A program made the position numbers and the translations under genes. The notes below the pieces were generated by a model. It saw nothing but the letters and a program-made list of their open reading frames with translations. It was not told the origin of the DNA and searched no databases. This document shows positions 24,279-32,388 of a DNA stretch of 64,000 bases, in pieces. Source of the stretch: Flavobacterium aquiphilum (GTDB lineage: Bacteria > Bacteroidota > Bacteroidia > Flavobacteriales > Flavobacteriaceae); NCBI RefSeq assembly GCF_027111335.1, contig NZ_CP114288.1, positions 1,178,001 to 1,242,000 on the forward strand, in the 5' to 3' direction. Numbering within the stretch: the stretch's first letter is position 1; each line of letters begins with the position of its first letter.

Positions 24279-24554
24279 ATGAGAAATGACGAAGGGAATG
24301 AAAGAGGGAGTTTGACAGCAGAACAAGCTTTAAAAATGTTCAAAGAAGAAAATTTAGACCTGACACTTGACCAAGCAAGGATAATCTTGGAGTTTATGAG
24401 AAAACTGGCAGCAATAACCGTATCAAATTTTTTAAATCAACAAAATGAAACAAGTAGCAGACCTTTATGTAAGAGTGAGTACAGACGAACAAGCCGACAA
24501 AGGCTATTCACAAAGAAATCAAGAAGAAGTACTGAAAAAGTACTGTCAGATTAA
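24279..24554 (+). CDS. Small protein overlapping the serine recombinase start
   Basis: This is a 91-residue frame. The first 55 residues (LTAEQALKMFKEENLDLTLD followed by QARIILEFMRKLAAITVSNFL) form a convincing helical protein of a kind often seen just upstream of serine recombinases in Bacteroidota elements. The last 36 codons overlap the recombinase start in another frame. It may be a recombination directionality or regulatory factor; that is inference. The 110-nt overlap suggests coupled translation. Confidence 0.6.
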   Translation: MRNDEGNERGSLTAEQALKMFKEENLDLTLDQARIILEFMRKLAAITVSNFLNQQNETSSRPLCKSEYRRTSRQRLFTKKSRRSTEKVLSD

Positions 24555-26001
24555 TAATATTGGAATAAGAGATATTATATATGAAGATCATTCTGCCAAA
24601 ACATTTGTTAGACCCAAATGGAAATTGTTATTGGTAAATCTCAAAAGATTCAAAAATAAAACAGATTTGGTCTTGTTTACCAAATGGGACAGATTCAGCA
24701 GGAATGCAGGAGATGCGTACCAAATGATTAATACTTTGAGAAAACTTGGGGTTGAACCCCAAGCCATCGAACAGCCTTTGGATCTGTCCGTTCCAGAAAA
24801 CAAAATGATGTTGGCTTTTTATCTTGCGGTTCCCGAAGTTGAAAATGACAGAAGAGCGTTAAATGTTTTCCATGGTATGAGAAGGGCTAAAAAAGAAGGA
24901 CGTTATGTAAGTCAGGCACCAATTGGATATGTCAACCGAACTAAAGATGACGGCAGTAAATATATTTCCATCAAAGAACCAGAAGCTTCAGTAATGAGAT
25001 GGGCTTTCAATGAAATTGCTAAAGGGATTTTTTGTACTGAAGATATTCATAAAATGGCAAGAAAGAGAGGGATTAAAACTGGAAAGCACAGCTTTTGGTT
25101 GGCGGTTAGGAATCCTCTGTATTGTGGAAAAATTCGTGTACCACAATATAAAGATGAAGAAAGCTATCTTGTAAATGGACAACATGAAGCTATAATTAGC
25201 GAAGAACTGTTTTATAAAGTTCAGGATATTGTCGATGGGCGGAAAAAAGTAATTCGTCCCAAAGTAGAAACAATTCAGGAACTCCCGCTTCGGGGATTTT
25301 TAAAATGTCCAGTATGCGGAAAAGTACTTTCAGGCAGTAAATCTAAAGGAAGAAAAAAATATTACGCCTATTATCATTGTTACAAAGGTTGTACTCATCG
25401 ATCTAATGCAGACGAAGTAAATCATTTGTTCATACAGGAACTTCTCCAATATGCACCAAGGAAAGAATATAAAAAAGTGTATAGTATCATTATTCTAGAA
25501 GCCTATAAAGAACAAACCAAAGAGAGACAAAATGAAAAGGCTCAATTATTGAATCAAATAAAGGATTATGAAAATAGGTTGGCTAAGGCTCGTGACTTGC
25601 TAATGACCAATCAAATTGATTCAGCTGATTATAGAGATATAAAATCTGATTATGGAGATAAGTTAGCAAGGCTACAAGCGAGATATTCAGGATTGAATAC
25701 CGATGATGACGATATTGAAAAACTACTAAATCAAGGTATTGAGAATCTATTCAGAATCCATTCTATCTATGAAAATTCTGAGTTCGTCGCATGCAGGGAC
25801 TTAATTGGTTCAATATATCCTGAAAATCTAATATTTGATGGAATTGGATTTCGAACCACAAGAATCAATGAAGCAGTACAGTTAATGTACTTGATTAACA
25901 AGGAATTAGATTCAAAAGAAAAAGGGACAAATCAAAAATGTTTTGATTTGTCCCTTATGGTGGGCGATGAGGGGTTCGAACCCCCGACCCCCTCGGTGTA
26001 A
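24445..26001 (+). CDS. Large serine recombinase (integrase) reading into tRNA-Val
   Basis: This 518-residue large serine recombinase is the integrase of the island. The catalytic resolvase domain starts at once (LYVRVSTDEQ, Ser12 as nucleophile; the Arg pair is in KWDRFSRNAGDAY). Then come the recombinase domain, a zinc ribbon (CPVCGKVLSG and YYHCYKGC, near residues 288-315) and a coiled coil (residues about 350-405). The last 28 residues or so are not protein-like. The frame passes through the hairpin at 25922-25956 and about 40 nt of the minus-strand tRNA, giving the familiar GDEGFEPPTPSV tail. This shows the gene abuts the integration target. Confidence 0.93.
   Translation: MKQVADLYVRVSTDEQADKGYSQRNQEEVLKKYCQINNIGIRDIIYEDHSAKTFVRPKWKLLLVNLKRFKNKTDLVLFTKWDRFSRNAGDAYQMINTLRKLGVEPQAIEQPLDLSVPENKMMLAFYLAVPEVENDRRALNVFHGMRRAKKEGRYVSQAPIGYVNRTKDDGSKYISIKEPEASVMRWAFNEIAKGIFCTEDIHKMARKRGIKTGKHSFWLAVRNPLYCGKIRVPQYKDEESYLVNGQHEAIISEELFYKVQDIVDGRKKVIRPKVETIQELPLRGFLKCPVCGKVLSGSKSKGRKKYYAYYHCYKGCTHRSNADEVNHLFIQELLQYAPRKEYKKVYSIIILEAYKEQTKERQNEKAQLLNQIKDYENRLAKARDLLMTNQIDSADYRDIKSDYGDKLARLQARYSGLNTDDDDIEKLLNQGIENLFRIHSIYENSEFVACRDLIGSIYPENLIFDGIGFRTTRINEAVQLMYLINKELDSKEKGTNQKCFDLSLMVGDEGFEPPTPSV
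25922..25956 (-). terminator. Terminator of tRNA-Val
   Basis: A perfect 16-bp stem (25922-25937 with 25941-25956) with a 3-nt loop lies 1 nt past the encoded CCA of the tRNA. The minus strand continues with a T-rich stretch. The recombinase frame reads across it in the other direction. Confidence 0.85.
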
Positions 26002-26035
26002 ACGAGGTGCTCTGAACCAGCTGAGCTAATCGCCC
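25958..26035 (-). tRNA. tRNA-Val (anticodon TAC)
   Basis: The minus strand folds into a full cloverleaf: acceptor GGGCGAT / ATCGCCC, D arm with AGCTGGTTCAGA, anticodon stem CCTCG / CGAGG with loop TTTACAC (anticodon TAC, valine), T arm with GGTTCGAACC, discriminator A and an encoded CCA (25958-25960). It is the apparent target of the serine recombinase element. Confidence 0.97.
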
Positions 26036-26073
26036 TATTTTACTAGGTTGCTATCATTTCGTGATTGCGAGTG

Positions 26074-26105
26074 CAAATATAGACAGGTTTTTCGCTTATG
26101 CAAAA
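26074..26105 (-). promoter_or_regulatory. Promoter of tRNA-Val
   Basis: Read on the minus strand: TTTTG (26101-26105), 19 nt, then TATATTTG (26074-26081). This matches the Bacteroidota consensus TTTG-N19-TAnnTTTG almost exactly, and start of transcription would fall about 30 nt before the mature tRNA. Confidence 0.8.
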
Positions 26106-26248
26106 CATTTTGAAACTTTTTTTGCTTTTTATTTTTAAAAAAATGTCAGATGCTTAATAGTTAGTGTTTTAAAAAGCGAAAAAAATAATAGAAAATCTTC
26201 TTCAAATTGTTTTTAAAGAAGATTTTGAGAAAAACAGCAGAATTTAAG

Positions 26249-27499
26249 TTACTCTTTTTTGCTGTTTTTTGCTTCAATCCAACGAGACATGTATTTTGTG
26301 CTGCTTAAAGTATGGTGTTGTAGCAAAGTTCCAAAGAAATTATCCAAACGATGTTGCGGTAAATTGACTAGCAAAAACTGGACTTTTTGAGCAAAATCAT
26401 TTTCAAATAATCCCTTCGAATAGCGTTGATTGATAATGGCGATTCCATTGTGTTGAGCAGTTGTCCACAGTTTTTTGTCTTGGTACAATTGAGCAGCTGC
26501 TTCCGCAAATTTGTTTGCGTCATCAGTTATGGAGCCGTTCCAAGGTAGATTTCCTTGCATGGATTCGGCGCCAATAGAGGTTGTGATGCTGGGTGTTCCG
26601 CATTGCATGGCCTCGATGAGTTTTCCTTTGATGCCTGCGCCAAAACGTAGGGGAGCCAAAACAATTCTCGCGTTTCGGACTACCTCATTGGCATCGGTTG
26701 CACGGCCTTTGATATTAAAACCTTCTTTCGGTTTGTGCAATTGCAGTACTTTTTGTGAAGGATACGCACCGTAAACATCAAGATTGGCTTCGGGCAATTG
26801 CTTTTTCAGCAAAGGCCAAATGGTTTCTTTTAGATACTGAACGGCATTCCAATTGGGTTCGTGGAGAAAGTTGCCTATGAATACAAAGTCGCTCCTTTTC
26901 TCAAATGTTGGAAGCTTTTCAAAAGTGTTTTCTGAAATAGGTTCTAATAAAAAAGGTAAATAATACAACAGTTTTTCGTCTATTTTGAAAGTCGTTTTTA
27001 GGAGTTCCATCTCAAATTCGGAAATGATTAGAGATAAGTCGCATCTTAAAATGCTGGCGATTTCTCTTTTTGCCACTTCCTCCTGTAAAGTGTCGGTTAC
27101 TGTGAAATTCCGATGCGCTTTGAATGCTTTTTGTCTTGCGGAGCGCAGGCAGTGTAAATCTTCGGTGTCCAATATGCGAAGGGCATCGGGACAATTTTCG
27201 GCTACACGCCAACCGAATTGCTCTTCAATCATAAATCGGTCGAATAAAACCACTGCAGGATTCAATTCTTTGACAAAAAGGTCAAAACTGGAGCAATTTA
27301 AGGCAATCGATTTTTTTTCGACATTCAGTGAAGCCAAATCTACCATAAAATCACTGTCCATAGCCGGGCTGGCAAATGTTATACTGAAGCCTTGCTGTTG
27401 AAATTGTTCAATCAACTGCAACATTCGGCCGCCTGCCGCCGATGAATTGGGTTCAGGCCATACGAAACCTATGATTAATAGCGTTTGAGTTTTATTCAT
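26249..27499 (-). CDS. Glycosyltransferase of the GT-B (GT4-like) type
   Basis: This 416-residue transferase has an N-terminal acceptor domain (LLIIGFVWPEPNSSAAGGRM) and a C-terminal nucleotide-sugar domain: FVFIGNFLHEPNWNAV, LDVYGAYPS, NVKGRA-like strands and GAGIKGKLIEAMQCGTP near residue 290, the donor-binding signature of family-1 glycosyltransferase domains. It probably builds a cell-surface polysaccharide or modifies a protein; the donor sugar is unknown. It stands alone on the minus strand, past the element's target tRNA, and is the first clearly core gene on this side. Confidence 0.85.
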   Translation of the reverse strand: MNKTQTLLIIGFVWPEPNSSAAGGRMLQLIEQFQQQGFSITFASPAMDSDFMVDLASLNVEKKSIALNCSSFDLFVKELNPAVVLFDRFMIEEQFGWRVAENCPDALRILDTEDLHCLRSARQKAFKAHRNFTVTDTLQEEVAKREIASILRCDLSLIISEFEMELLKTTFKIDEKLLYYLPFLLEPISENTFEKLPTFEKRSDFVFIGNFLHEPNWNAVQYLKETIWPLLKKQLPEANLDVYGAYPSQKVLQLHKPKEGFNIKGRATDANEVVRNARIVLAPLRFGAGIKGKLIEAMQCGTPSITTSIGAESMQGNLPWNGSITDDANKFAEAAAQLYQDKKLWTTAQHNGIAIINQRYSKGLFENDFAQKVQFLLVNLPQHRLDNFFGTLLQHHTLSSTKYMSRWIEAKNSKKE

Positions 27500-27580
27500 A
27501 AAAATAATGATAACGATGCAAAATAATACATTTTGTACGGTTAAAGCATCATTTTTAAAGGAAAATCGGCTAGAAAAGAC

Positions 27581-27588
27581 TAATTTTG
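27581..27588 (+). promoter_or_regulatory. -7 box of miaE promoter
   Basis: taattttg fits the TAnnTTTG -7 consensus of Bacteroidota and lies 19 nt before the miaE ATG. No good -33 element sits at the expected distance. Confidence 0.45.
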
Positions 27589-27607
27589 CGCCTTAAAATC
27601 ATATGTT

Positions 27608-28189
27608 ATGCTTGGATTGAAATTAGCTACCGACCCACGTTGGGTAAATATAGTGGAAAGCAATATCGAGGAAATATTGACCGATCATGCTTGGTGCGAA
27701 CAGAAAGCGGCTTCCAATGCCATCAGTTTGATTGCGTACAATTCGGAGTTGGAGGAGCTGGTGACAGAATTGCTGGTTATTGCAAGAGAAGAATTGGAAC
27801 ACTTGCAATTGGTGCATAATTTAATAAAAAGTAGGGGGTTAACATTAGGGCGTGAGCGCAAAGACCATTATGTGAACGAGCTTTATAAATTCATGAAAAA
27901 AGACGGCAGCCGCAAAGATGCGTTGGTGGATCGTTTGCTGTTTTCGGCGATGATTGAGGCGAGGAGCTGTGAGCGTTTTAAAGTGTTGTCGGAGAATATA
28001 AAAGATCCTGAGTTGGCTAAATTTTATAGAGATTTGATGATTTCGGAAGCGGGACATTATACTACTTTCCTTGGTTTTGCCCGAAAATATGTGGACAATT
28101 TTGATGTTGACAAGCGCTGGAAGGAATGGATTGAGTTTGAAACCTCGATTATTGTGGATTATGGCAAAAACGAGACGGTACACGGATAA
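27608..28189 (+). CDS. miaE: tRNA-(ms2io6A)-hydroxylase MiaE
   Basis: This 193-residue di-iron monooxygenase hydroxylates the isopentenyl group of ms2i6A at position 37 of tRNAs reading UNN codons. The ferritin-like four-helix fold shows two ExxH iron sites: EELEHLQLVH near residue 62 and SEAGHYTTFL near 157, with EARSCERF between them. Length fits the family. The ATG at 27608 follows a TAnnTTTG box. A longer overlapping frame at 27586 is only a shadow. Confidence 0.93.
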   Translation: MLGLKLATDPRWVNIVESNIEEILTDHAWCEQKAASNAISLIAYNSELEELVTELLVIAREELEHLQLVHNLIKSRGLTLGRERKDHYVNELYKFMKKDGSRKDALVDRLLFSAMIEARSCERFKVLSENIKDPELAKFYRDLMISEAGHYTTFLGFARKYVDNFDVDKRWKEWIEFETSIIVDYGKNETVHG

Positions 28190-28235
28190 AATTTTACTTT
28201 TTGGGATGATGACAAAAAGGCAAAATGTCTCCCTT

Positions 28236-28317
28236 TAGCCCCGGTTGAAGTGAAAATCCTCTTGTACTGGTCCCGATAGCTATCGGGAAGTACAAGAGAT
28301 TGCAACGTAAAACGGGA
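28236..28317. repeat. Flavobacterial repeat family, copy 1 (variable hairpin core)
   Basis: Conserved left end tagccccggttgaagtgaaa leading to atcct, then a hairpin (outer arms cttgtact / agtacaag, inner perfect palindrome tcccgatagctatcggga), then the conserved right end agattgcaac...acgggac. The same frame of ends recurs at 36005-36107 and 57820-57901 with unrelated hairpin cores. It lies between miaE and the AsmA gene. Confidence 0.7.
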
Positions 28318-28409
28318 CGATGAATTCAAAAATGCTAATTTTTTCTGCTCCAAAGAATAATTGAAACCTACATTTTAAATTTTTAATTCATCAATTCAAA
28401 TAAATATAT

Positions 28410-31178
28410 ATGGCGGCGACCAATTATAAATCAGTTTTTTTTAAGATACTAAAATACTCCGGAGGTACGTTTGCGGTCTTGCTGGCGCTGATGTTTATCA
28501 CGCCTTTGGTCTTTGCGGACAAAATACGGGAACAGGTTAAGAAAACGGCGAACCAAAACTTGAACGGGGAACTGAATTATAACGAGGCGAATGTTTCTTT
28601 TTTTAGCCATTTTCCATCGTTGACGCTTTCTTTGACCGAACTCAGCCTCAATGGTTCGGCTCCTTTCCAAAATGAAAAATTTATTACTGCCGATGAGGTT
28701 GCATTCGGGATTAATCTGAGCAGTCTTGTGTTTGGGAAAACGATCAAAATTGACCAAATTTTCCTGTCCAATTCGTTGATTAATGTAAAAGTAAATGAAA
28801 AAGGGGAGGCGAATTATAACGTGTATATTGCCAAGAAAGAAAAAGCCCCGAAAGAAGAGGAATCGGATACGGGATTGAAATTGGAGGAAATCGAAGTAAA
28901 GAACAGCAAACTTGTTTATGACGACCAATCGGCAAAATTTCACGTGGATGCTTTTGGTTTTAATTATTTAGGGAACGGAGATCTTAGTGAAGCCATATTT
29001 GCATTGCATTCTAAATTAAAAATCGAAAAGCTGAATGTGATTTATGAAAAAGAGCCTTACCTGATGAACAAAAAGGTGGACGGAGAATTAATTACCAAGA
29101 TAAATACCAATTCGCTTTCTTTTGTTTTTGAGCAAAATGACCTTTTCATCAATAAACTTTTGGTGGATTTTACCGGAAAATTTGACTTCTTGAAAGATGG
29201 TTATAATATGGATTTCAAAGTGAAATCGGATAAAAGTAAGCTGAACGACCTTTTTACGGCTTTTCCGCCAAAATACATTACTTGGTTGAAAGATACCGAA
29301 TTGAAAGGAAATGTAGATTTATTGTTGACGTTGAAAGGAAAATATATCGCTTCGCAAAATCTTGGTCCGGATTTAAATTTGGATTTTAAAGTCAAAGACG
29401 GATTTGTGAATTATAAAAAAAGTGCCTTTCCGGTTTCGAATCTGAATGTGGATATTTCGACCAAAGTCCCTTCGTTGAATCCGGAGCTTTTGCAGCTGGA
29501 CGCTAGAAACGTTTCTTTGAATATTGATAAAAATTTCCTTAAAACGAAATTGAGAATGAGCGGTTTGTCTGCTCCGGACATTGATTTGGTTTTGAATTCC
29601 AATATTGATTTAGAGAAATTAAACCAAGCGCTCGGGATTCCGAATGTTGAACTAAAAGGAATGTTGGTGAGTGATTTGAAAGCTAAAGGGAAATTCGATC
29701 AAAAACAAAGGCTTTTCCCGAATGCAGGTGGCACGCTGAATTTAAAAAACGGTTTTGTAAAAACGCAATATTATCCAAATCCGATAACCGATATCAATAT
29801 TGTGTCCAAAGTGAACAACACGAAAGGGACTTACGACGGCATTTCGGTAGTGTTGGAACCGGCCGGTTTCAGTTTTGAAGGTGAACCTTTCTGGGTAAAA
29901 GCCAATTTGAAAAATTTTGACGATTTGAATTATGATATTAAGGCCAAAGGGACTTTGAATATCAGTAAAATTTACAAGGTGTTTTCCCAAAAAGGATTGG
30001 ATGTGGACGGTTTTGTTAAAGCCGATTTGGAACTGAAAGGAACCCAAAGTGATGCCGAAAAAGGAAATTATGCCAAGCTACACAACAAAGGAACTCTTGA
30101 ACTTCGAAACATAAACGTGGCTACCGAATATTTGCCAAAATCATTGTTGATTAAAGAAGGGATTTTTAGATTCAATCAGGATAAGATGTCTTTCAACACG
30201 TTTTTGGCTTCCTATGGTGAGTCGGATTTTAAGTTGAACGGTTACTTGCAGAATGTGTTTAATTTTGTTTCGTCCAAAAATGGAGTTTTGAGAGGATCGT
30301 TTACGTTAAATTCAAAATACATTAACGTTGACGAGTTTATGTCAAGCACATCGACAACTCCTGTTGCTACGACTCCCGCGCCTACTGTTGCTTCAGAAAG
30401 CAAGTCACAGCCTGCAGTTCAGGAGACAGGGGTGATTTTGGTTCCGTCAAATTTGGATTTGCAGTTTTATGCCACGGCACACAAAATCAATTATCAGGGA
30501 CTTGTTTTGCAGGATGGAAAAGGTGCCGTGAAAATGAAAAACGGTAAAATTGTGATGCAGAATACTGGTTTCAATTTAATTGGTTGTAAGGTGAATATGA
30601 ATGCCGCTTACCAAGGGATGACTCCCAAAAAAGCGGTCTTTGAATACCAAATAAAAGCCGCTGATTTTGACATAAATCGAGCGTATAAAGAAGTGAAAAT
30701 GTTCAGGGAAATGGCCAGTGCCGCCGAAAACGCCAAAGGAATTGTTTCGTTGGATTACAAAATAAAGGGAAGGCTCGACCAACAAATGATGCCTGTTTAT
30801 CCTTCGTTAATCGGAGGAGGGACGCTTTCTATAAAAGATGTGAAAGTAAAGGGGATGAAGATGTTTAATGCAGTGAGTAAAACAACGGATCATCAGGAAA
30901 TTAAAAACCCTGAATTATCAAAAGTGGATATCAAGACAACCGTAAAAAATAATATCATTACCATTGAACGCTTTAAGTTTAAGTTTGCCGGTTTCAGACC
31001 GAGAATCGAAGGAACTTCGAGCTTAGACGGTAAATTAAATATCAAAATGCGTTTGGGATTGCCACCGCTTGGAATTTTCGGGATTCCGTTGACGGTTACA
31101 GGGACAACCGACAAACCAAAAGTGAAAATGGGCAGTAAAGGTCAGGATATAGAGGAAACCCAAGATAAGGAGGAGTAA
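28410..31178 (+). CDS. AsmA-family outer-membrane homeostasis protein
   Basis: This 922-residue protein has one N-terminal membrane anchor (ILKYSGGTFAVLLALMFITP, residues about 12-32) and a long periplasmic beta-rich body of AsmA/TAM type: repeated LNGSAPF, KGNVDLLLTLKG and KGTLNISKIYK modules. A Thr/Pro/Ala-rich linker lies near residues 645-675 (STTPVATTPAPTVA). The C-terminal AsmA-like domain holds NPELSKVDIKTTVKNNIITI and ends in a charged tail. AsmA proteins are thought to move phospholipids between membranes. It is transcribed alone and closed by a strong terminator. Confidence 0.88.
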   Translation: MAATNYKSVFFKILKYSGGTFAVLLALMFITPLVFADKIREQVKKTANQNLNGELNYNEANVSFFSHFPSLTLSLTELSLNGSAPFQNEKFITADEVAFGINLSSLVFGKTIKIDQIFLSNSLINVKVNEKGEANYNVYIAKKEKAPKEEESDTGLKLEEIEVKNSKLVYDDQSAKFHVDAFGFNYLGNGDLSEAIFALHSKLKIEKLNVIYEKEPYLMNKKVDGELITKINTNSLSFVFEQNDLFINKLLVDFTGKFDFLKDGYNMDFKVKSDKSKLNDLFTAFPPKYITWLKDTELKGNVDLLLTLKGKYIASQNLGPDLNLDFKVKDGFVNYKKSAFPVSNLNVDISTKVPSLNPELLQLDARNVSLNIDKNFLKTKLRMSGLSAPDIDLVLNSNIDLEKLNQALGIPNVELKGMLVSDLKAKGKFDQKQRLFPNAGGTLNLKNGFVKTQYYPNPITDINIVSKVNNTKGTYDGISVVLEPAGFSFEGEPFWVKANLKNFDDLNYDIKAKGTLNISKIYKVFSQKGLDVDGFVKADLELKGTQSDAEKGNYAKLHNKGTLELRNINVATEYLPKSLLIKEGIFRFNQDKMSFNTFLASYGESDFKLNGYLQNVFNFVSSKNGVLRGSFTLNSKYINVDEFMSSTSTTPVATTPAPTVASESKSQPAVQETGVILVPSNLDLQFYATAHKINYQGLVLQDGKGAVKMKNGKIVMQNTGFNLIGCKVNMNAAYQGMTPKKAVFEYQIKAADFDINRAYKEVKMFREMASAAENAKGIVSLDYKIKGRLDQQMMPVYPSLIGGGTLSIKDVKVKGMKMFNAVSKTTDHQEIKNPELSKVDIKTTVKNNIITIERFKFKFAGFRPRIEGTSSLDGKLNIKMRLGLPPLGIFGIPLTVTGTTDKPKVKMGSKGQDIEETQDKEE

Positions 31179-31201
31179 GCTAAGTAAAGGACAAAAAAAC
31201 G

Positions 31202-31241
31202 TCGGCACAAATTGCAGTATCATTTAGGCAATTTGTGCCGA
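31202..31241 (+). terminator. Terminator of the AsmA gene
   Basis: Perfect 14-bp inverted repeat (tcggcacaaattgc / gcaatttgtgccga) with a 12-nt loop, starting 24 nt after the stop and followed by a T-rich tract. Confidence 0.85.
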
Positions 31242-31324
31242 TGTTTTAGTTTTATTGGTCTCAAATAAAGTTTAAAAACGATGCATTTTAGTGCATTCGC
31301 TTTTAGCTTCTAAAAAGTATTCAT

Positions 31325-31377
31325 TTGCCACAGATTCACAGATTTTAAAATCATTTTAATCTGTGAATCTGTGGCAA
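31325..31377. repeat. Perfect 20-bp inverted repeat between convergent genes
   Basis: The arms 31325-31344 and 31358-31377 (ttgccacagattcacagatt and its complement) enclose 13 nt. It lies between the AsmA gene and the convergent gene ending at 31458. It may also stop transcription from the minus-strand side, and it resembles dispersed intergenic palindromes of flavobacteria. Confidence 0.75.
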
Positions 31378-31457
31378 TTTCATTAATTTTTCGGAATCCG
31401 ACATTGCAGCCTTTTAGTCTGTCAAACCAAAACTATAAACTTTTAGTCCATAGTGGT

Positions 31458-32273
31458 TTATTTAGAGGCTTCCGGTAAGTTGTGGTAGATGTAATCTCCG
31501 TGAACCCCCGTAAATGCAAGTTTCAGATTGTCAAAAAAAGCTTTGCTGTCTTCTTCTTTGGGCCATGCTGTTTTGGTTAATTCATCCTGCTTTTGGTTGG
31601 ATTTTTCTATGTCGGCAAATGAATCATAGAAATAGGCTTCCATAAAATCCCTGCTGTCTGATCCCCAAGCATGGCGGAAAGGGTAATAGGCTTTGATGAA
31701 AGGGTTATTTAGGGTAGTTTTTTCATTGTATTCTTTCATGCCTTTTCCTTTTGGATTCATGGACATTTGTGATTTTCGAATATAAACGATCATGGGTTCT
31801 TTTGAGGAGGCTTTGAAATCTTTATGCCCAATCGTTTCAATCGAAGAGTAAATTTCATCTGAGTGGTAGGGAGAATAGTAGCTTCTTTGTTTGTCAAAAA
31901 AAGCGGTTCTTGCTTTTTCATCGGGCCAGGCTTTTTTGGCAAGATCGTCTGATATAGCCTCGGCTTTTTCAATGTCTTCCCAGTTTTTGTAAACGTTCAC
32001 CATAATGATTTCGGTGCTGTTTCCGGTGTAATAATGGGTGAGGATTTCGGAGCCGATTATTAAGTCGTTTTTGCTCGTCACTTTGTCAAAGTACTCTTTT
32101 TCCGTCGCCTTCCAATCTTTAGGATCCGTGTCTAAATTTCTGTGTAGGGTTGTCATTGTAATGAATACAGGTTTGGGGGGATCTTGTTTTGGGGAATCTT
32201 GCGCATAACTGTTGATGCTTGGACAGAATGTTAAAATTAACATTCCCAACGAAAATAAAGTTCTCTTTTTCAT
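31458..32273 (-). CDS. Secreted protein with two tandem dimeric-barrel-like repeats
   Basis: This 271-residue protein has a signal peptide (MKKRTLFSLGMLILTF...INSYAQ). The mature part is an internal duplication: VNVYKNWEDIEKAE...AKKAWPDEKARTAFFD and AYFYDSFADIEKSN...TKTAWPKEEDSKAFFD align over about 80 residues. Each half looks like a ferredoxin-like alpha/beta barrel subunit, so one chain could form a whole barrel. The function is unknown. It is a single-gene unit on the minus strand. Confidence 0.75.
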   Translation of the reverse strand: MKKRTLFSLGMLILTFCPSINSYAQDSPKQDPPKPVFITMTTLHRNLDTDPKDWKATEKEYFDKVTSKNDLIIGSEILTHYYTGNSTEIIMVNVYKNWEDIEKAEAISDDLAKKAWPDEKARTAFFDKQRSYYSPYHSDEIYSSIETIGHKDFKASSKEPMIVYIRKSQMSMNPKGKGMKEYNEKTTLNNPFIKAYYPFRHAWGSDSRDFMEAYFYDSFADIEKSNQKQDELTKTAWPKEEDSKAFFDNLKLAFTGVHGDYIYHNLPEASK

Positions 32274-32388
32274 AATAATCTAAAAATTAAGTGATTAATT
32301 AACAAAAAACACCTGTAAATTTAGTTAATTAGTAATCAAGTAGTTACGAAATACTGATTTATTTTTTAAGAGAAAAACAAGAATTCTT

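Noticed and set aside
27586..27819. Alternative frame at the start of miaE
   Set aside because: It overlaps miaE in another frame and shows no family features; miaE has intact iron-site motifs.
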